A DNA stretch of 42,096 bases from Nitrospira sp. (GTDB taxonomy: Bacteria > Nitrospirota > Nitrospiria > Nitrospirales > Nitrospiraceae). The notes beneath the pieces were generated by a model. It worked only from the letters and a program-made list of their open reading frames with translations, was not told where the DNA came from and made no database searches. Every line of letters begins with the position of its first letter. Position 1 is the stretch's first letter. Below are positions 41,447-42,096 of the stretch, piece after piece. A program made the position numbers and the translations under genes. The stretch spans positions 1-42,096 of the forward strand of contig JAHBWU010000027.1 of NCBI GenBank assembly GCA_019636835.1, read 5' to 3'.

Positions 41447-41521
41447 TGGAGCGGGAAAAGGGATTTGAACCCTCGACCCTCGCCTTGGCAAGGCGATGCT
41501 CTACCACTGAGCTATTCCCGC
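41447..41521 (-). tRNA. tRNA-Gly (anticodon GCC), CCA encoded
   Basis: The cloverleaf can be read on the minus strand: acceptor stem GCGGGAA with TTCCCGC, D-arm GCTC/GAGC, anticodon stem TCGCC/GGCGA around loop TTGCCAA (anticodon GCC, reading GGC), a T-arm with TTCAAAT, discriminator T and an encoded CCA. Total length is 75 bases including CCA. It is transcribed from the TTGACA/TACACT promoter at 41542-41570 and has no tRNA neighbours in the window. Confidence 0.97.
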
Positions 41522-41541
41522 TCGCGAGGTTTGAGGTGCGG

Positions 41542-41570
41542 AGTGTACTGACCTCTTAGAATACTGTCAA
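41542..41570 (-). promoter_or_regulatory. Sigma-70 promoter of tRNA-Gly
   Basis: The minus strand has a perfect -35 TTGACA (41565-41570) and TACACT (41542-41547) at exactly 17 bases. The predicted start is about 15 bases upstream of the tRNA 5' end, as usual for tRNA genes. Confidence 0.82.
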
Positions 41571-41761
41571 GCCAAGACCGTAGAGTCGGTGATTCCAACA
41601 AAAAATGAGTTACTTAACCTAAAGCGTTACGTAGTCGTAGCAGATATCATTATGGCAAATGAACATACATCATAACATATTGATATTACATGATAATTAA
41701 ATACTTAACGAGTGCGTGCCTATAGGTCAAGCATACGAAAACTGCTACCACAACTACTCAT

Positions 41762-41983
41762 ATGGCACAAACGATCAGTCTAATCTCCAAAACAAAATAC
41801 AACAAGATCGATTTGTTTTCCAGAACTTATGAGACATTGAGTGAAAAGGTTTTCATTGCTCAGCATGGCTTGAATATTGCGGATGCATTTTACTCAAAGT
41901 TGTGTGTGGAGTCGATGTGTGTCTCACGGTTTTTTCATAACCAAACTGTTGTTGAGCCAGGGAATGCATTCTGTCTTTTGTGA
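41762..41983 (+). CDS. Orphan ORF of 73 codons, doubtful
   Basis: The frame begins ATG and encodes MAQTISLISKTKYNKIDLF and continues to a CLL end, with three cysteines and no signal peptide, membrane helix or known motif. Codon use (many AAA, ATT, TTG, TAT) differs from neighbouring genes. No ribosome site precedes it. It may be a chance frame in AT-rich DNA or a small gene of foreign origin; only conservation would decide. Confidence 0.2.
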   Translation: MAQTISLISKTKYNKIDLFSRTYETLSEKVFIAQHGLNIADAFYSKLCVESMCVSRFFHNQTVVEPGNAFCLL

Positions 41984-42026
41984 TTCCGACTAGTGGAAAA
42001 CAGATTACTGATGCGTATTCGGCAAA

Positions 42027-42032
42027 TATAAA
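42027..42032 (+). promoter_or_regulatory. Possible -10 box for the right-edge gene
   Basis: TATAAA lies about 55 bases before the ATG at 42088 in AT-rich DNA; no good -35 is seen at 16-18 bases upstream. Confidence 0.25.
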
Positions 42033-42087
42033 ATCGAACAGGGAAACCGGGCTCGTTCAAGTTCATAAACGTTGAGGAGGTATCCAC

Positions 42088-42096
42088 ATGTTCTTG
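42088..42096 (+). CDS. Start of a gene at the right edge (3 codons)
   Basis: An ATG at 42088 preceded at seven bases by GAGGAGG (42074-42080) opens a frame (Met-Phe-Leu) that runs off the window. Nothing can be said of the product. Confidence 0.5.

Larger units (their letters stand above)
41571..42087. other. AT-rich region with an orphan ORF
   Basis: This 517-base stretch is visibly richer in A and T than the rest of the window, especially 41640-41760. It contains one 73-codon open frame (41762-41983) and, at its right end, the ribosome site GAGGAGG for the next gene. I see no repeat or integrase gene. Composition could reflect horizontally acquired or relaxed sequence. Confidence 0.5.

Noticed and set aside
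41447..41521. tRNA-Gly as an attachment site for a mobile element
   Set aside because: No integrase and no duplicated tRNA 3' end are present; the AT-rich DNA lies on the 5' side of the tRNA.

Overview
The window reads as a bacterial chromosome segment from a Gram-negative, non-proteobacterial organism, most likely Nitrospira or a relative (phylum Nitrospirota). This assignment rests on overall protein similarity recognised by eye (ThrH-type phosphatase, tandem bactofilins next to parAB, an alginate-export-like barrel, paired TatA-like proteins, a lipoprotein/L,D-transpeptidase cluster) and was not confirmed by a search. Coding density is high and the content is mostly housekeeping. No phage, transposase, CRISPR array or classical defence island is visible.

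Layout. 1-3100: the start of a PSP1-domain gene at the left edge, a very short HExxH (ImmA/IrrE-like) ORF, an EVE-domain protein, a PQQ-type sugar dehydrogenase with a small upstream partner, and a 0.6 kb gene-poor stretch. 3400-6700: thrH with a hairpin that could sequester its ribosome site, a large outer-membrane barrel protein and two TatA/B-like proteins. 6830-17626 (minus strand): mnmA, two bactofilins, and the classic chromosome-maintenance series rpmH-rnpA-yidD-yidC-mnmE-mnmG-rsmG-parA-parB. It has two perfect parS sites at the two ends of rsmG and a perfect consensus sigma-70 promoter in front of rpmH (rpmH is only 45 codons).

17990-21062 (plus): an envelope cluster of a long helical lipoprotein ending in lysines, two L,D-transpeptidases and a third related protein without a catalytic cysteine. 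21169-28134: a tightly packed sugar-phosphate operon (pgi-pgl-glk-rpiA, with ATGA overlaps) followed by an M1 aminopeptidase. 28300-33060: a zinc-ribbon/PilZ protein, then the widely conserved ybbA-ybbP ABC exporter pair divergent from tesA. 33130-35500 (minus): a small membrane protein, a SWIM-finger/coiled-coil protein with a promoter-overlapping palindrome, and a ChaN-like lipoprotein. 35600-41350 (plus): an uncharacterised protein with a SAM-binding-like motif, then moxR-DUF58-tgpA (AAA ATPase, membrane protein, transglutaminase). The window ends with tRNA-Gly(GCC) and its promoter, an AT-rich 0.5 kb stretch, and the first three codons of a further gene.

The best candidate for something undescribed is the 17994-21062 envelope cluster. 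A helical lipoprotein with a lysine C-terminus sits directly beside two L,D-transpeptidases. This suggests a Braun-lipoprotein-like outer membrane to peptidoglycan tether with its own attachment enzymes. Secondary leads are the thrH leader hairpin, the parS/rsmG/bactofilin arrangement, the SWIM-finger protein and the cysteine-paired barrel.
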